NCBI GenBank assembly: GCA_009746045.1 | Contig: RPFO01000135.1 | Span: forward strand, 1 to 26,175 | DNA from: Mesostigma viride | Lineage: Eukaryota; Streptophyta; Mesostigmatophyceae; Mesostigmatales; Mesostigmataceae | Reading direction: 5' to 3' | DNA length: 26,175 bases | Shown here: positions 26,077-26,175 of the stretch, piece by piece | How the letters are laid out: the number at the start of each line of letters is the position of its first letter | Numbering within the stretch: the stretch's first letter is position 1 | Made by a program: the position numbers and the translations under genes | The notes under the pieces: generated by a model | What the model was told of the DNA's origin: nothing | The model's database searches: none | What the model saw: only the letters and a program-made list of their open reading frames with translations

Positions 26077-26175
26077 CGGCGGACGCTAGAGTGGTTAGAA
26101 TAGTTTTTCGTGACGGATAGCGGATTGATCCAGTCACCATCAGAGTCTTACTACTACGTCAGGTTGGTCCTGTGT
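26077..26175 (+). other. Tail of window, nothing recognised
   Basis: The last ~100 bases hold no ORF, polypurine tract or LTR start. TGTTACGTCC, the start of LTR C, has not appeared again, so element C continues beyond the window. Confidence 0.6.

Overview
The window is eukaryotic and consists almost entirely of transposable elements. No host gene, rRNA, tRNA, CRISPR array or bacterial-type signal is visible. Evidence for a eukaryote: three Ty3/gypsy-type LTR retrotransposons, AATAAA polyadenylation signals in an LTR, a ~290 bp GGGA microsatellite, CAG (poly-Gln) tracts, a PHD finger and a chromodomain. GC-rich coding with Gln-rich Gags would fit an alga or another protist, but the species cannot be fixed from the sequence.

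Element A (1..10548, + strand; its first ~155 LTR bases lie left of the window). Layout: 5' LTR (1..1098), primer-binding site, leader, Gag (1395..3203), an open frame with a zinc knuckle, aspartic protease and a cytosine-C5 DNA methyltransferase (3203..6145), an open frame with reverse transcriptase, RNase H, integrase and a terminal PHD finger (6121..9240), polypurine tract, 3' LTR (9268..10548). The three frames are each long and intact, but the knuckle and the RT leader sequence cross frame boundaries (0 to -1 both times). The base right after the 5' LTR starts a 15-nt stretch that is the exact reverse complement of a stretch inside the LTR, which suggests Tf1-type self-priming rather than tRNA priming. 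The element thus joins a possible DNA-methylation writer and a chromatin reader.

Element B (about 10690..14207, - strand; truncated). From its 5' LTR (14207 down to 13288) it reads PBS, leader, a small hybrid-binding-domain (HBD) ORF (12578..12153), then a Gln-rich Gag (11993..10690) cut off by a 141-bp LTR fragment of element A. Its pol is not in the window.

Between B and C (14208..15313) are the GGGA array and AT-rich sequence with short repeats and palindromes but no gene.

Element C (15314..beyond 26175, + strand). LTR (15314..15901), PBS, repeat-bearing leader, small HBD ORF (16646..16984), Gag, Pol (PR-RT-RH-IN-chromodomain, ending 23520) and a further ~2.5 kb of coding-like sequence of unknown function before the 3' LTR, which is not reached. 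Gag, Pol and the extra region are broken by many frameshifts, with almost no in-frame nonsense changes. B and C belong to one clade: same architecture, related Gags, same PBS, similar LTR ends.

Most notable: (1) the methyltransferase plus PHD-finger gypsy element; (2) its apparent self-primer; (3) a separate RNase H1/caulimovirus-type hybrid-binding protein as the first ORF of two independent gypsy elements, both with the C-terminal motif AVTVTFSQLT; (4) an unassigned 3' gene in element C.
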